DNA of 20,424 bases, from the IMG/VR virus record IMGVR_UViG_3300032241_000345, positions 1-20,424 of that record; one strand, given 5' to 3'. The stretch comes from a virus. Below are positions 6,316 to 14,488 of the stretch, piece after piece. A program made the position numbers and the translations under genes. The notes below the pieces were generated by a model. That model searched no databases, had not been told where the DNA came from, and saw only the letters and a program-made list of their open reading frames with translations. Every line of letters begins with the position of its first letter. Positions within the stretch are counted from its first letter, which is position 1.

Positions 6316-6682
6316 AGATATAGGAACAACAAAACGCGGGAACTTATCTGCCAGACGTAAATTGGCAATTTGGGAACGTGAAAAAGGATCTTGCATGATT
6401 TGCGGAATCAAACTGATAACTGGTGGCTTTATCTTTGAACACGTTAAAGCCTTAGAATTAGGAGGTTCAGATACTGATGATAATATTCGGTTAACGTGTA
6501 AACCCTGTGCAACGGAGAAAACAAAAATAGATCATTCACTAACAGCAAAAGCAAAACGATCCAAAACAGCGGTATTAGGTTTAAAAGAGTCCAAAACCCC
6601 ATTGCCGTTTGGGAAAAAATCAAAGTTTAAAAAAAAATTAGACGGAACAATAGTTCTTAGAAAAGGAAATGAAAATGGTTGA
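6308..6682 (+). CDS. HNH endonuclease-like protein
   Basis: 124 aa from ATG 6308, with AGGA ten bases upstream. A compact HNH/zinc-binding module is visible: C29-M-I-C32, then E44-H45 in FEHVKALELGG, N59 in DDNIRL, and C64-K-P-C67-ATEKT. In most relatives the last cysteine is followed by His (CHAxKT), a metal ligand; here it is Ala68. The C-terminal 50 residues are Lys-rich and probably bind DNA. HNH proteins of this size in phages act in packaging, nicking or mobility; its place in the early operon favours DNA processing. It overlaps the next gene by 8 nt. The gene is A+T-rich compared with its neighbours. Confidence 0.82.
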   Translation: MIEDIGTTKRGNLSARRKLAIWEREKGSCMICGIKLITGGFIFEHVKALELGGSDTDDNIRLTCKPCATEKTKIDHSLTAKAKRSKTAVLGLKESKTPLPFGKKSKFKKKLDGTIVLRKGNENG

Positions 6683-7031
6683 ATTAAAGCCTACCCGTGC
6701 AAACTGGAGCCAGCTTATTGAAAGCACACAGAAGGCTGCTGAAGCCGCTGCAACTAAGAATGTGGACCCTGTGGTAATATTAGAAAAAGCCGCCCTTATA
6801 GCTACAGCTATGTTAGAGCGACAAATTACCGCACATGACGTATCCCTGATGTCTATGGCTATTGCGCTTGCCAAGGTTAGCGAAGGCATTGGCAATCAAG
6901 ATAACTATCGTGAAGTTATCAGCACTGCGGCTTGTTCAGGGCATCTAGTTGGAAGTCCGACCCGAAACTTAGCGGAATTGCGGGTAATGTCTGATTTAGC
7001 CAATCAAATGGTTGCACAGGCTACAGAATAA
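6675..7031 (+). CDS. DUF6378-like hypothetical protein, last gene of the rightward operon
   Basis: 118 aa from ATG 6675, 7 nt after AAGGA; the ATG at 6669 is too close to that site. The protein is helical. Its middle, ITAHDVSLMSMAIALAKVSE, followed by NQDNYREVISTAACSGHLVG, resembles the C-terminal pattern of DUF6378 phage proteins (tAxDVAlmMialKiaR...NxDNyvDaaGY). DUF6378 members are usually linked to nucleotide or DNA metabolism genes but are uncharacterised, and this one is divergent. It ends 7 bp before a strong terminator, so it closes the plus-strand operon. Confidence 0.72.
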   Translation: MVELKPTRANWSQLIESTQKAAEAAATKNVDPVVILEKAALIATAMLERQITAHDVSLMSMAIALAKVSEGIGNQDNYREVISTAACSGHLVGSPTRNLAELRVMSDLANQMVAQATE

Positions 7032-7037
7032 GAAAGC

Positions 7038-7088
7038 GACCGGAGTGGGGGGAGGGAAGACCTAAAGCGCAGCCTACTCCGGTCTTTT
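7038..7088 (+). terminator. Intrinsic terminator between convergent operons
   Basis: The arms GACCGGAGTGGG (7038-7049) and CCTACTCCGGTC (7073-7084) pair over 12 bp with one G-U, enclosing a 23-nt purine-rich loop, and are followed by TTTTCC. It sits between the stop of the plus-strand early operon (7031) and the stop of the minus-strand late operon (7102). On the minus strand the hairpin is followed by GCTTTCTTA, so weak termination in both directions is possible. Confidence 0.8.
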
Positions 7089-7101
7089 CCTGCGCCAAAA
7101 C

Positions 7102-9447
7102 TTAACGCTTTGCAGCATCCAATGCTTGAACAACTGCATCGTCTGGCAATGACAGCATATGCTCAGTAGTGTTCCTCATCATAACTTGGCGGCGCTTTAA
7201 ATCACGCAGTAGCTGTTCTGGCGTCATTACACTTGAACCAGCCCGGCCACCTGAAGCATGACCAATACGACCACCTGATGCTTTTGTTGTATCCGATGGT
7301 GCAAAAGGGTTCATGTCTGGGTTAGTAGCTACATAATTTGTTAAACGAGTTTCAAGATTACTAAAAATTTTACGATTTAATTCATCTTTATTTAGTGCGT
7401 CACTTAATTGTTTTTGAACTTGTGGATTGGGATCAGCAGCCATGCGTAACATGGCCGAAGCACGTTGATTGGCAAGACCTGAAACGGTTTTTGATCCTAG
7501 ATAAACGGCAGGTATGCCAATACCCAATGCAGCCGCAGTAGAGCCAAGAAAATACGGGTCAGTCATCCGCTCTAATAACTCAGGAGCATGGGTTATAGCA
7601 GTTTGAGCGCCAACAAATCCAGCACCAACACCTGCGCCAATTCCTGCTGACCCAAGACCTAATTTAGCCAAACTTGTAAGAATGTTGGGGTCAGATTTGT
7701 TTTTTACTGACAATCCAAGTGTACCAGTCAATTCACGGACACGAGCCATTTTGAACGCATCATTCACGCCTTCAAATGTATCATCACCTAAAGCGGCCCT
7801 TAAACGCTGCTCAGTTTGAGAATCCATGTTTTTAAAAACATTAGCAGCAGCATCTGGGTTTTCCTTTACAAAAGAAAGAAGACCAGTTTTGAAACTATTT
7901 TTTTCTGCTAGAGTATAACCGCCTGTTTTGGGTGGAGCAGTCAAATAATTCATTTGTTGCCCAATATCTTCAGCATTGCCTTTTGGCTTTGAAATCATAG
8001 TGAAGAAATCGGACCCAGCATCAAAAGCATTATCTGCTTTAATGTAGCGTTGAGCGGTGCTTGTGGCTTTATCGTAAAGAGGGAACTGTTGTTTGAGAAC
8101 ATCCGTAAATTGATGCATCATTGCACCCGTAGATGCTGCCGTATCAGCTTCTTTTGGATCAGATTTTTGACCACGCCATACACTGTTAAGGCCGCGCTTT
8201 ACATAGTCCCAATATTCAAGGTCTGGTGGCTGTTGTGCGCCAATTTGACCTGTTGGACTACGTAAAACATACAACCCTGTTTGTGGGTCTTTTGAAAAAG
8301 GACTTGGAGTAAGGTCGCCATCTTTGATCCGCTCATTATTAGCAAAATCAATAGCGGCTTGACCTTCTTTTGTATTGATTACCGTATTAAAATAAGGATT
8401 CCAAACGGCATCTGCGCCATTAGAATTAAATGCGGCATTATAAGCAGGAGACGATGCACTGCGATATGCTTTATCCGCAGCACGACGTTCTTCAAAAATA
8501 TTAATTGGTTTGCCAGCCGCATCATCAATTTGTTCACCAATAATTCTTGGATTATCGGCAATTCTTTTATTAATAACACTATTTAATGCTAATGCATTAG
8601 GATCGTTTTCAAGACGCTGTTCTGCACTTTGAATAAGTGGTTTTGCGCCTTGCACATCAGCCAAAGAAACATTTTTGTCGCCCCGATTTAAGGCGTCTAA
8701 ATATTCTTCTACAGACAATTGACGTTGAGATGGAACGACAGATGGTTGCGTTGAAGCACCTTCAACAATTTTTTGAGCCATAACTGATTCAGGATCAAAA
8801 AGACCATATATTTTACTGCCAAGATTCTTTACAGCCTTTACGCCGCCAGTAATAGCAGACGCTACCGGAGTTGCTGCCGCACCTGCACCAAAACTCGTTC
8901 CCAGACGTTTTGCCGTTTCTTCTGGCGTTTCACCCGGAAGTGCCTCCGACGAAGCAGAAGACATCAACCCACTTTCGGTCATTCGCCCCAAATATGGCGT
9001 TACATTTTTGACCAATGCAGGAGCATTTTCCGTCAATGCAGCCGCGCCACGTTCAAGCCCAATTTCAGGCAACAATACAGATGTTGCCCCCGGAATACCT
9101 GACATAAATGAATATGTCTTAGGAGCCGCCGCATATTTGGCATTTTCTATTGCAGCACGTTCAGCCTGAATATCTGTATATCGTTCCGTGAGCGATTTGC
9201 CTTGGCCTGATCCTGCTACTGCCCTAGCAAGGTCAAATGCTTTGTTGTAGGCAGGGCCAACCATTGGTATTTGCCCAAATTGAAAAGGTTGGTAAGCACC
9301 AAGTTGTTCAATTGGGCTATATGAAGCCACTGTTTTTTTAGCAGCAGGCATTTTTGCTTGAACCTGCGCTTCAAAATTAGAAGAAGCAGTAGGTTCCGCA
9401 ATATTTACAGCATCATCAGGTTCTAAAGTTGGGACATTACTGGCCAT
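7102..9447 (-). CDS. Large putative internal virion / DNA-ejection protein (781 aa)
   Basis: Last gene of the late operon, starting at the TAATG overlap with the 1128-aa gene's stop and with AAGGGG upstream. It is not a recognised enzyme. Residues 1-580 are mostly helical and Ala-rich, with FEERRAADKAYRSASSPAY (318-336) and EYWDYVKRGLNSVW (411-424), patterns I recall from large phage internal proteins. A glycine-zipper stretch, LGSAGIGAGVGAGFVGAQ (598-615), and a second apolar Gly/Ala segment (633-650) could insert into a membrane. The C-terminus has GGRIGHASGGR (725-735) and then a helical tail. Size, position after the tail genes and membrane-active segments fit an ejection protein that helps DNA cross the cell envelope; this is inferred. 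Confidence 0.75.
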   Translation of the reverse strand: MASNVPTLEPDDAVNIAEPTASSNFEAQVQAKMPAAKKTVASYSPIEQLGAYQPFQFGQIPMVGPAYNKAFDLARAVAGSGQGKSLTERYTDIQAERAAIENAKYAAAPKTYSFMSGIPGATSVLLPEIGLERGAAALTENAPALVKNVTPYLGRMTESGLMSSASSEALPGETPEETAKRLGTSFGAGAAATPVASAITGGVKAVKNLGSKIYGLFDPESVMAQKIVEGASTQPSVVPSQRQLSVEEYLDALNRGDKNVSLADVQGAKPLIQSAEQRLENDPNALALNSVINKRIADNPRIIGEQIDDAAGKPINIFEERRAADKAYRSASSPAYNAAFNSNGADAVWNPYFNTVINTKEGQAAIDFANNERIKDGDLTPSPFSKDPQTGLYVLRSPTGQIGAQQPPDLEYWDYVKRGLNSVWRGQKSDPKEADTAASTGAMMHQFTDVLKQQFPLYDKATSTAQRYIKADNAFDAGSDFFTMISKPKGNAEDIGQQMNYLTAPPKTGGYTLAEKNSFKTGLLSFVKENPDAAANVFKNMDSQTEQRLRAALGDDTFEGVNDAFKMARVRELTGTLGLSVKNKSDPNILTSLAKLGLGSAGIGAGVGAGFVGAQTAITHAPELLERMTDPYFLGSTAAALGIGIPAVYLGSKTVSGLANQRASAMLRMAADPNPQVQKQLSDALNKDELNRKIFSNLETRLTNYVATNPDMNPFAPSDTTKASGGRIGHASGGRAGSSVMTPEQLLRDLKRRQVMMRNTTEHMLSLPDDAVVQALDAAKR

Positions 9448-12400
9448 TATTGAACCCCTTGTTGAGCCTGATACTTTTTACGCTCCTGATCAGCGTCTAG
9501 CCAATTTACTTTGCCAGATGCATCACGTTCCCAAAACTGTTTTCTTTGGCCGCTATAATTAATATCACGGCCTTTCATCCAAGGTTCCAATGACGGCCCA
9601 GAAGAAGTTGTATCGGTTTCTGTACGTTTATACGGCAAGTTTTTGATATCAGCAGGAGACATACCTGCAAAATAATCAATTTGGTCAACTGCCTTTTGAT
9701 CATAAACTTTTTGACTATGATTAGGATCGCCCGTCCAATCAGCAATAAATTGCGACTGAGTTTTTCTTTGTGCTGGATTTGGATTGTTAATATTGGCTAT
9801 CCAATCCCTTGCCATATCTTCTTGACGCAGTTGATTGCTACGATCTTGCGTAATTACTTGATATTTTGCAGCAGCAGCCTTTGCTGGTTCCGCAACCGAC
9901 ATAAGACCTTCTTTTAATTGCATATTTGTCGTTCTGCCAGCCGCATTTGCCGCAACAGCTTTAAATGCATTGACAATGGCATCTTTGGCTGCGGTATCTT
10001 CAAGACCTTGAAATCCTGCATCATCAACATCAACACCAAATCTTTTTAATACATTATCTAATGCCGGAGTTCCTTTAATAATACCGATAGCGTCTGCTTT
10101 AAATCCGGCTGTACGATTCATATCTATTTTTTGATATGCATTAATAAGACCTTCTTGGACTTGTTGCACAGGAGGAAGTTCTTCTAAGAACTTAGTTTGT
10201 TCATTGGTATAATTGTGAGTGGTATCCGCCTGTTTTGCAGACATATCTTGAATATATTTATCGTAAGCAGCTTTTTGTGCATTATAATCAAGAATTGACT
10301 GTGGAATGCCCATTTCACCATTTATTAATTTGGTTTGCATTTCACCTTTATCAATTTTTTCAGCAGTTGATTGATAAGTGTCAGCTAACTTATCAGCAGC
10401 ATCTGCTGCCGCTGCATTTTTTTGCATACGGAAATTGGCCGCAATTTTACGTTGAACTTCAGCCTTATCTAACCAAACATTTGGTAGTCCTTCTGGATGG
10501 ACATCTTTATATTTGTTAATTGTGCTAGGCGCTTGCGATGCATCGGTTATAGCGGCTTGTGCCACTTTAACTGGGGCGGGCGCATTGGTCATATCGCCTT
10601 CATCAGCGCCAAGAACATCTGAACTTACTAACGATGGTGCTGTAAAAGTATCTGAAGAATTTTGATCTCCAGCTACTCCACCCAAAGCGTGTCCTTGCCT
10701 TGGAACAGCACCAGTTTGTGAAACTACTAGTGAATTTATGAAGGCTTCCGGCATACCCGATTCTTTATAAATTCCATATAACCGATCAGCATATTGAGAA
10801 GGAGTTAATTTTTCACCTTTTGGACCTAAAAATACAGTCTGTCCAACAGTGGGAGAAGCTGTGTCAGTATCTGTTGTTTGGGTAAATAATTTTTCACCCG
10901 CATTAGCCAAAGCAGTAGCGGCTTGAATTTTGGCAATACCAAGTTTGCCATATTCTATTGGAACGCCAGCTTCTTCAACTGCAACCCGACGACCAGTGAG
11001 ACCTTGTTCAGCCAGTGCTTTCTGGGTTTCATAATCCAATTGGCGCTGCTTGGCATAAGTATTCATGCCAATAAGACCACCTTGACCGATGGCCTGACCA
11101 ATAAATGGAGATGGGCTTGCAGCCATACCAAAACCAGCAGCCACAAGAGCCATTCTTGCATCATCAGATAATGGTTTGCCGCTATTAAATAAATTGCCAG
11201 CCAATCCCGGCTGATCGTGAGTGCTAAATAAACCGCCAACACCCTTGGATATGGATGAACCTAAATCGCCAAGAAAACCCTGATCAGCGGGAACCGTATT
11301 ATCTTGAGGAGGCGTGTCACCATCTGCATGATGGCTGCGCGGGACTAACCCGCCATGTGCATAGCCGCCAGATGCAGAAAAAGTTGCTTGATCTGGTGTC
11401 CAATTTGAATATTTGGAGGCAACATCTTGGTATGCTGCCAACATATCGGCGCTGCTTGGATTTGGAATGGTTGTAGGACCAAATTTATTCCATACAGCTT
11501 TACCAAATCCAGAAATACCGGATGTATCAAATGTAGGCTCTTGATATGGTTGTGCATGGGGAATTGGCACACCGCCGCCAGAGCCGCTAATAGCAATGTG
11601 AGGAATATATGATCCAAGCGTAATTTTGGCTAATGTTGCCATTTCTTGCGTTAGTGGATCATCGGCATAGGGTGTTGAACCAAATTGATATTGGCTGCCA
11701 CCTATGCCGCCGTAAGCATATGGTTGGCGCTCCATACTTGCAGGAACCAATCCACCCATAGATGAGCCACCCGCAGCAAAATGGCCTTTATCAGCCGCTG
11801 CACTAGTAGCATCATCATAGTTAACCATCCGCAAGCCGCCTTGTGTCTTATGGACAGCATCAGGATGGCGTTTTTCAACTTCTTGTGCGCTAAGGCCAAT
11901 ATTTGTCTTAGGATCGCCTTTATAATTGAACTTATAGATGTTTTGACCATCAAAAGTTTTACCGATTGGCTCCATATTATCTTTGGTGCGCTCATCGGAC
12001 ATATTTAAAAGAGCAGTTCCAAGACCTAAAAATGAATTTAAGCTACTAGGACCGGGAGATGTTGTGGTACTTACGCCACCCTGACCAGCACCAAGGCCGG
12101 AAGCCATGTTCGCCAAGCTGCCAAGCGTCTGCCAAGGATAAGCCTGTTGTTGTGCAAATTGCTGATATTGAGCCGCGTCTTGAGCCTGCTGTACAGCATA
12201 TGGTACAGCACCTGCCGTCATAAGACCTTGAGCGCCAGCCATACCCATGTTTTGAACATTTGTACCTAAATTGGCATATTGATTAGCCATATTTCCTTGG
12301 TTTTGCAGCCCAGCCATATAATTTTGGGCGGCATTTTGATAACCTTGGTTTTCCATGCCGCTAATTGTCTGGCCTAATGCAAGGTTTTGCTGACCCATAA

Positions 12401-12833
12401 GAGCCGCTTGAGCAATATTGCCACGGTCGCCGCCAAATGCGCCCTGTGAAATAGCGTTACCCAACAATTGCTGCTGTTGCTGCTGATTGACGTTTTGCAT
12501 TTGGGCCGTTGTAGCGCCGACCGCATTCTGCAAATAAGGGTTCATATATCCCTGAACGCCTTGCTGATAACCTTGTGGGCTATAACCTTTATAGACATCT
12601 TGGGTCATTTGACCCGCTTGCTGATAATAAGGTTGCGCCGCCGTAGAATATTGATTTGCCTGAGCGAGTCCGGCTTGCTGGGTGGCATTCATGCCCGGAA
12701 CTAATTCACCAGTGTAGGCTTGATACGGCTGTTGCTGAAGAGCCTTACCCTGTTCAGTAATGTACTTGTACATATCCTGAACCATCTGCGGAGGAGCAGA
12801 TGTTGATGTCGTAGTTGCCGTTTGACCACCCAT
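9447..12833 (-). CDS. Large virion protein with internal S74-type (tail-fibre chaperone) domain (1128 aa)
   Basis: Residues 1-240 are Gln/Ala/Gly/Tyr-rich with a Q-run and a GAFGGDRGNIAQAAL segment, a pattern I recall from phage internal and tail-associated proteins. Residues 278-345 look like the intramolecular chaperone/peptidase S74 domain: SDERTK (S279, K284), GQNIYKFNYKG, NIGLSAQEVEKRHPDAV. In that family the Ser-Lys pair self-cleaves just before the Ser after helping the protein fold. Gly-Gly motifs follow at 354-361, 375-379 and 489-496 (ASGGYAHGGLVPR region). The C-terminal half (about 550-1128) is mostly helical. AAGAGG precedes the start at 12833, 15 nt after the GNAT gene. Likely a structural or ejection protein; the domain order is unusual. 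Confidence 0.8.
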   Translation of the reverse strand: MGGQTATTTSTSAPPQMVQDMYKYITEQGKALQQQPYQAYTGELVPGMNATQQAGLAQANQYSTAAQPYYQQAGQMTQDVYKGYSPQGYQQGVQGYMNPYLQNAVGATTAQMQNVNQQQQQQLLGNAISQGAFGGDRGNIAQAALMGQQNLALGQTISGMENQGYQNAAQNYMAGLQNQGNMANQYANLGTNVQNMGMAGAQGLMTAGAVPYAVQQAQDAAQYQQFAQQQAYPWQTLGSLANMASGLGAGQGGVSTTTSPGPSSLNSFLGLGTALLNMSDERTKDNMEPIGKTFDGQNIYKFNYKGDPKTNIGLSAQEVEKRHPDAVHKTQGGLRMVNYDDATSAAADKGHFAAGGSSMGGLVPASMERQPYAYGGIGGSQYQFGSTPYADDPLTQEMATLAKITLGSYIPHIAISGSGGGVPIPHAQPYQEPTFDTSGISGFGKAVWNKFGPTTIPNPSSADMLAAYQDVASKYSNWTPDQATFSASGGYAHGGLVPRSHHADGDTPPQDNTVPADQGFLGDLGSSISKGVGGLFSTHDQPGLAGNLFNSGKPLSDDARMALVAAGFGMAASPSPFIGQAIGQGGLIGMNTYAKQRQLDYETQKALAEQGLTGRRVAVEEAGVPIEYGKLGIAKIQAATALANAGEKLFTQTTDTDTASPTVGQTVFLGPKGEKLTPSQYADRLYGIYKESGMPEAFINSLVVSQTGAVPRQGHALGGVAGDQNSSDTFTAPSLVSSDVLGADEGDMTNAPAPVKVAQAAITDASQAPSTINKYKDVHPEGLPNVWLDKAEVQRKIAANFRMQKNAAAADAADKLADTYQSTAEKIDKGEMQTKLINGEMGIPQSILDYNAQKAAYDKYIQDMSAKQADTTHNYTNEQTKFLEELPPVQQVQEGLINAYQKIDMNRTAGFKADAIGIIKGTPALDNVLKRFGVDVDDAGFQGLEDTAAKDAIVNAFKAVAANAAGRTTNMQLKEGLMSVAEPAKAAAAKYQVITQDRSNQLRQEDMARDWIANINNPNPAQRKTQSQFIADWTGDPNHSQKVYDQKAVDQIDYFAGMSPADIKNLPYKRTETDTTSSGPSLEPWMKGRDINYSGQRKQFWERDASGKVNWLDADQERKKYQAQQGVQ

Positions 12834-12847
12834 AACGAACCTCTTAA

Positions 12848-13411
12848 CTATTCTTCTGAATCAGCATCAGAACCAGTTTTTGCGCCCCAAAGAAAAAAGG
12901 CTCCTACAGGATCACCAAAATTACGCCTGTATAAATCAATCTTAGCATTAGTGCGGCTATTTGATAAGACCCCTATTGTAAGTGGCAAATCTAAATCATG
13001 GGCCACTTTCTTAGTAAAAGTTATCAATTTTTGAATACGAGAATCTTTGGCATTTCTATAGTCTGGATGCACAAAAACACACATTTCTTCCAAAAATTGC
13101 TTATCAGAATACCAATAATTGGCAATTCTAAGCACAATACCGCCTTCTAATTTACCTTTATCGCCAATTACACCGACAATGCCGCCAGTTTGGTTTAAAG
13201 GAGGCCAGATGGCTTCAGCCACTTTTGTTTCGTTAAAGTCAAACAAGCCAATTTCTTCATGCACCAACTTAGCCAAAGCAAGAATGTCAAAAAGGTCTTC
13301 TTTTGTGCCAATCCGAACGTGGCATGGGGTTTCTACTAACTTAACTGGCCCCCGTGCTTTTCTTTGACTCTTAGATAACCGAACGCGCTTTTTTCCCTCA
13401 GTAACTATCAT
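12848..13411 (-). CDS. GNAT-family N-acetyltransferase
   Basis: 187 aa. After a basic leader (1-25) the GNAT fold begins at HVRIGTKEDLFDILALAKL (31-49), followed by the beta-hairpin GGIVLRIANYWYSD and strand FLEEMCVFVHPDYR (106-119). The acetyl-CoA pyrophosphate loop usually reads R/Q-x-x-G-x-G/A; here it is RNAKDSRIQKL, which is degenerate, as in a number of phage GNATs. The end, DLYRRNFGDPVGAFFLWG (159-176), fits the final strands. Phage genes of this type often lie among structural genes and may acetylate a virion or host protein; the substrate is unknown. GAGGGAT precedes the ATG, right after the 200-aa gene's stop. Confidence 0.85.
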   Translation of the reverse strand: MIVTEGKKRVRLSKSQRKARGPVKLVETPCHVRIGTKEDLFDILALAKLVHEEIGLFDFNETKVAEAIWPPLNQTGGIVGVIGDKGKLEGGIVLRIANYWYSDKQFLEEMCVFVHPDYRNAKDSRIQKLITFTKKVAHDLDLPLTIGVLSNSRTNAKIDLYRRNFGDPVGAFFLWGAKTGSDADSEE

Positions 13412-13420
13412 CTTGATCCC

Positions 13421-14023
13421 TCAATCAGACTTTGGTCCCGGTAATTTCTTCAGTGTATTAATCAAATCTTTACGAGCCAAAACCACAAAACCATCAAACA
13501 AATTATGCCCAGCGGTAATGTCACCATGCCCGATATTACGAACAACAGAAGGAGGAATGACATATTCCCCACCCGCCGCCACAATAGGGGCAAGATTTGA
13601 ATCATTTTCACGATCTGCACCCTGCTTGTTGTTTCTTGCAAAAGCATCCCGCATTGGAACTCGCCAATCATGGCATAAACTATCCAATATCTTTAACCCA
13701 GCATCCGTGTTGCCTTCTCCCAAGGAAGATACAATGTCTGCGGGAATGACATAACTACCAGCGGGGACGTGCATATTTAGATGGTCTGTACGACCTGCCA
13801 CCGCTGCTTGGATTGGCCCGACGTGCGCCCGTGAATCCTTGGCTGCGGCGTCAGGAATATCCCGATTAGTTAATGGCGTTGGAATATTTCCACCCTTGGC
13901 TTTTCCAGACCGTGCCATGTGTAAAGCCGCAGCTATAGCCTGATCATGCGGATGGCCTGATTGTACCATTTCACTGATATTTGAACTGATCGTCTTTTGA
14001 CTTGTACCGTGGTGCAATGGCAT
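13421..14023 (-). CDS. Conserved late phage protein with duplicated SYVIPADIV motif (200 aa)
   Basis: Start set at ATG 14023 (MPLHHGTSQK), with GAGGA 6 nt upstream. Residues 8-40 (GTSQKTISSNISEMVQSGHP, then HDQAIAAALHMAR) match a small helical motif seen attached to many phage proteins. After a GKAKGGNIPTPL linker come two copies of a repeat: 86-118 with VPAGSYVIPADIVSSLGEGN, and 148-180 with GGEYVIPPSVVRNIGHGD. The second ends in LFDGFVVLARKDL and KLPGP. Homologues occur, as I recall, in phages and prophages of alphaproteobacteria, usually between the tail-hub and internal protein genes. Function unknown; a virion assembly or minor structural role is suggested by context only. Confidence 0.8.
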   Translation of the reverse strand: MPLHHGTSQKTISSNISEMVQSGHPHDQAIAAALHMARSGKAKGGNIPTPLTNRDIPDAAAKDSRAHVGPIQAAVAGRTDHLNMHVPAGSYVIPADIVSSLGEGNTDAGLKILDSLCHDWRVPMRDAFARNNKQGADRENDSNLAPIVAAGGEYVIPPSVVRNIGHGDITAGHNLFDGFVVLARKDLINTLKKLPGPKSD

Positions 14024-14031
14024 GACTATCC

Positions 14032-14451
14032 TCAAATATTAGGTGTATAAGAAATAACTGCGGACATACCCGTTTGGGCAACAACCACCAATCCATTGGT
14101 TACGTGAATGCGAATATCCCGATAAGGAACAAAGTTTGCAGCATTAGCGGCAAGAGATTGGTATATCAAATTGGCATTAGATATGCCGCCCGTTGTTGCA
14201 GAATCATATAAAAGCACTTGGTTTGAGCCAGATGTTAACGGAATAGAAACGCTATATAAAAGTCCTTTACCCGTAAACACTTGCGTTGTGGTGGCTACAA
14301 CTGGAGGGCATGACGTTGTCGGAATAGCGTAAGTTGCCCCCGTAACAAGACTTGTCGTATTTCCCGCAATTGTAGACAAATAACCAACAAGGCTATTGAT
14401 CGCAATAACGCCGTTCTTTTGAGTGGTTAATAAATCATCAAGAGATGCCAT
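14032..14451 (-). CDS. Small beta-rich putative virion protein (139 aa)
   Basis: The first 30 residues (MASLDDLLTTQKNGVIAINS...) form a short helix typical of a small phage structural family; the rest is Ser/Thr/Gly-rich beta strands ending AQTGMSAVISYTP. It has no signal peptide or catalytic motif. GGGG lies about 7-10 nt upstream of the ATG. It is followed by the 200-aa gene with the start 9 nt past its stop. In the late mRNA its upstream neighbour would be the 882-aa gene, but a homing endonuclease gene on the other strand now separates them. It may be a tail or head accessory or decoration protein. Confidence 0.75.
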   Translation of the reverse strand: MASLDDLLTTQKNGVIAINSLVGYLSTIAGNTTSLVTGATYAIPTTSCPPVVATTTQVFTGKGLLYSVSIPLTSGSNQVLLYDSATTGGISNANLIYQSLAANAANFVPYRDIRIHVTNGLVVVAQTGMSAVISYTPNI

Positions 14452-14488
14452 ACTTGACCCCGTTCAAAAATAATTGTATGTCATGTGC

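Noticed and set aside
7032-7101. Possible small RNA or attachment site in the convergent gap
   Set aside because: The 12-bp stem plus T-run is fully explained as a terminator; no integrase or tRNA-like sequence is nearby.
11345-11995. Short alternative-frame open reading frames inside the 1128-aa gene
   Set aside because: Leu/Ile/His-rich shadow translations with no start signal; the long frame has S74 motifs.
14454-14482. Promoter for the homing endonuclease (TTGACC then TATGTC)
   Set aside because: The -10 is poor and would start transcription at or past the start codon; not strong enough to annotate.
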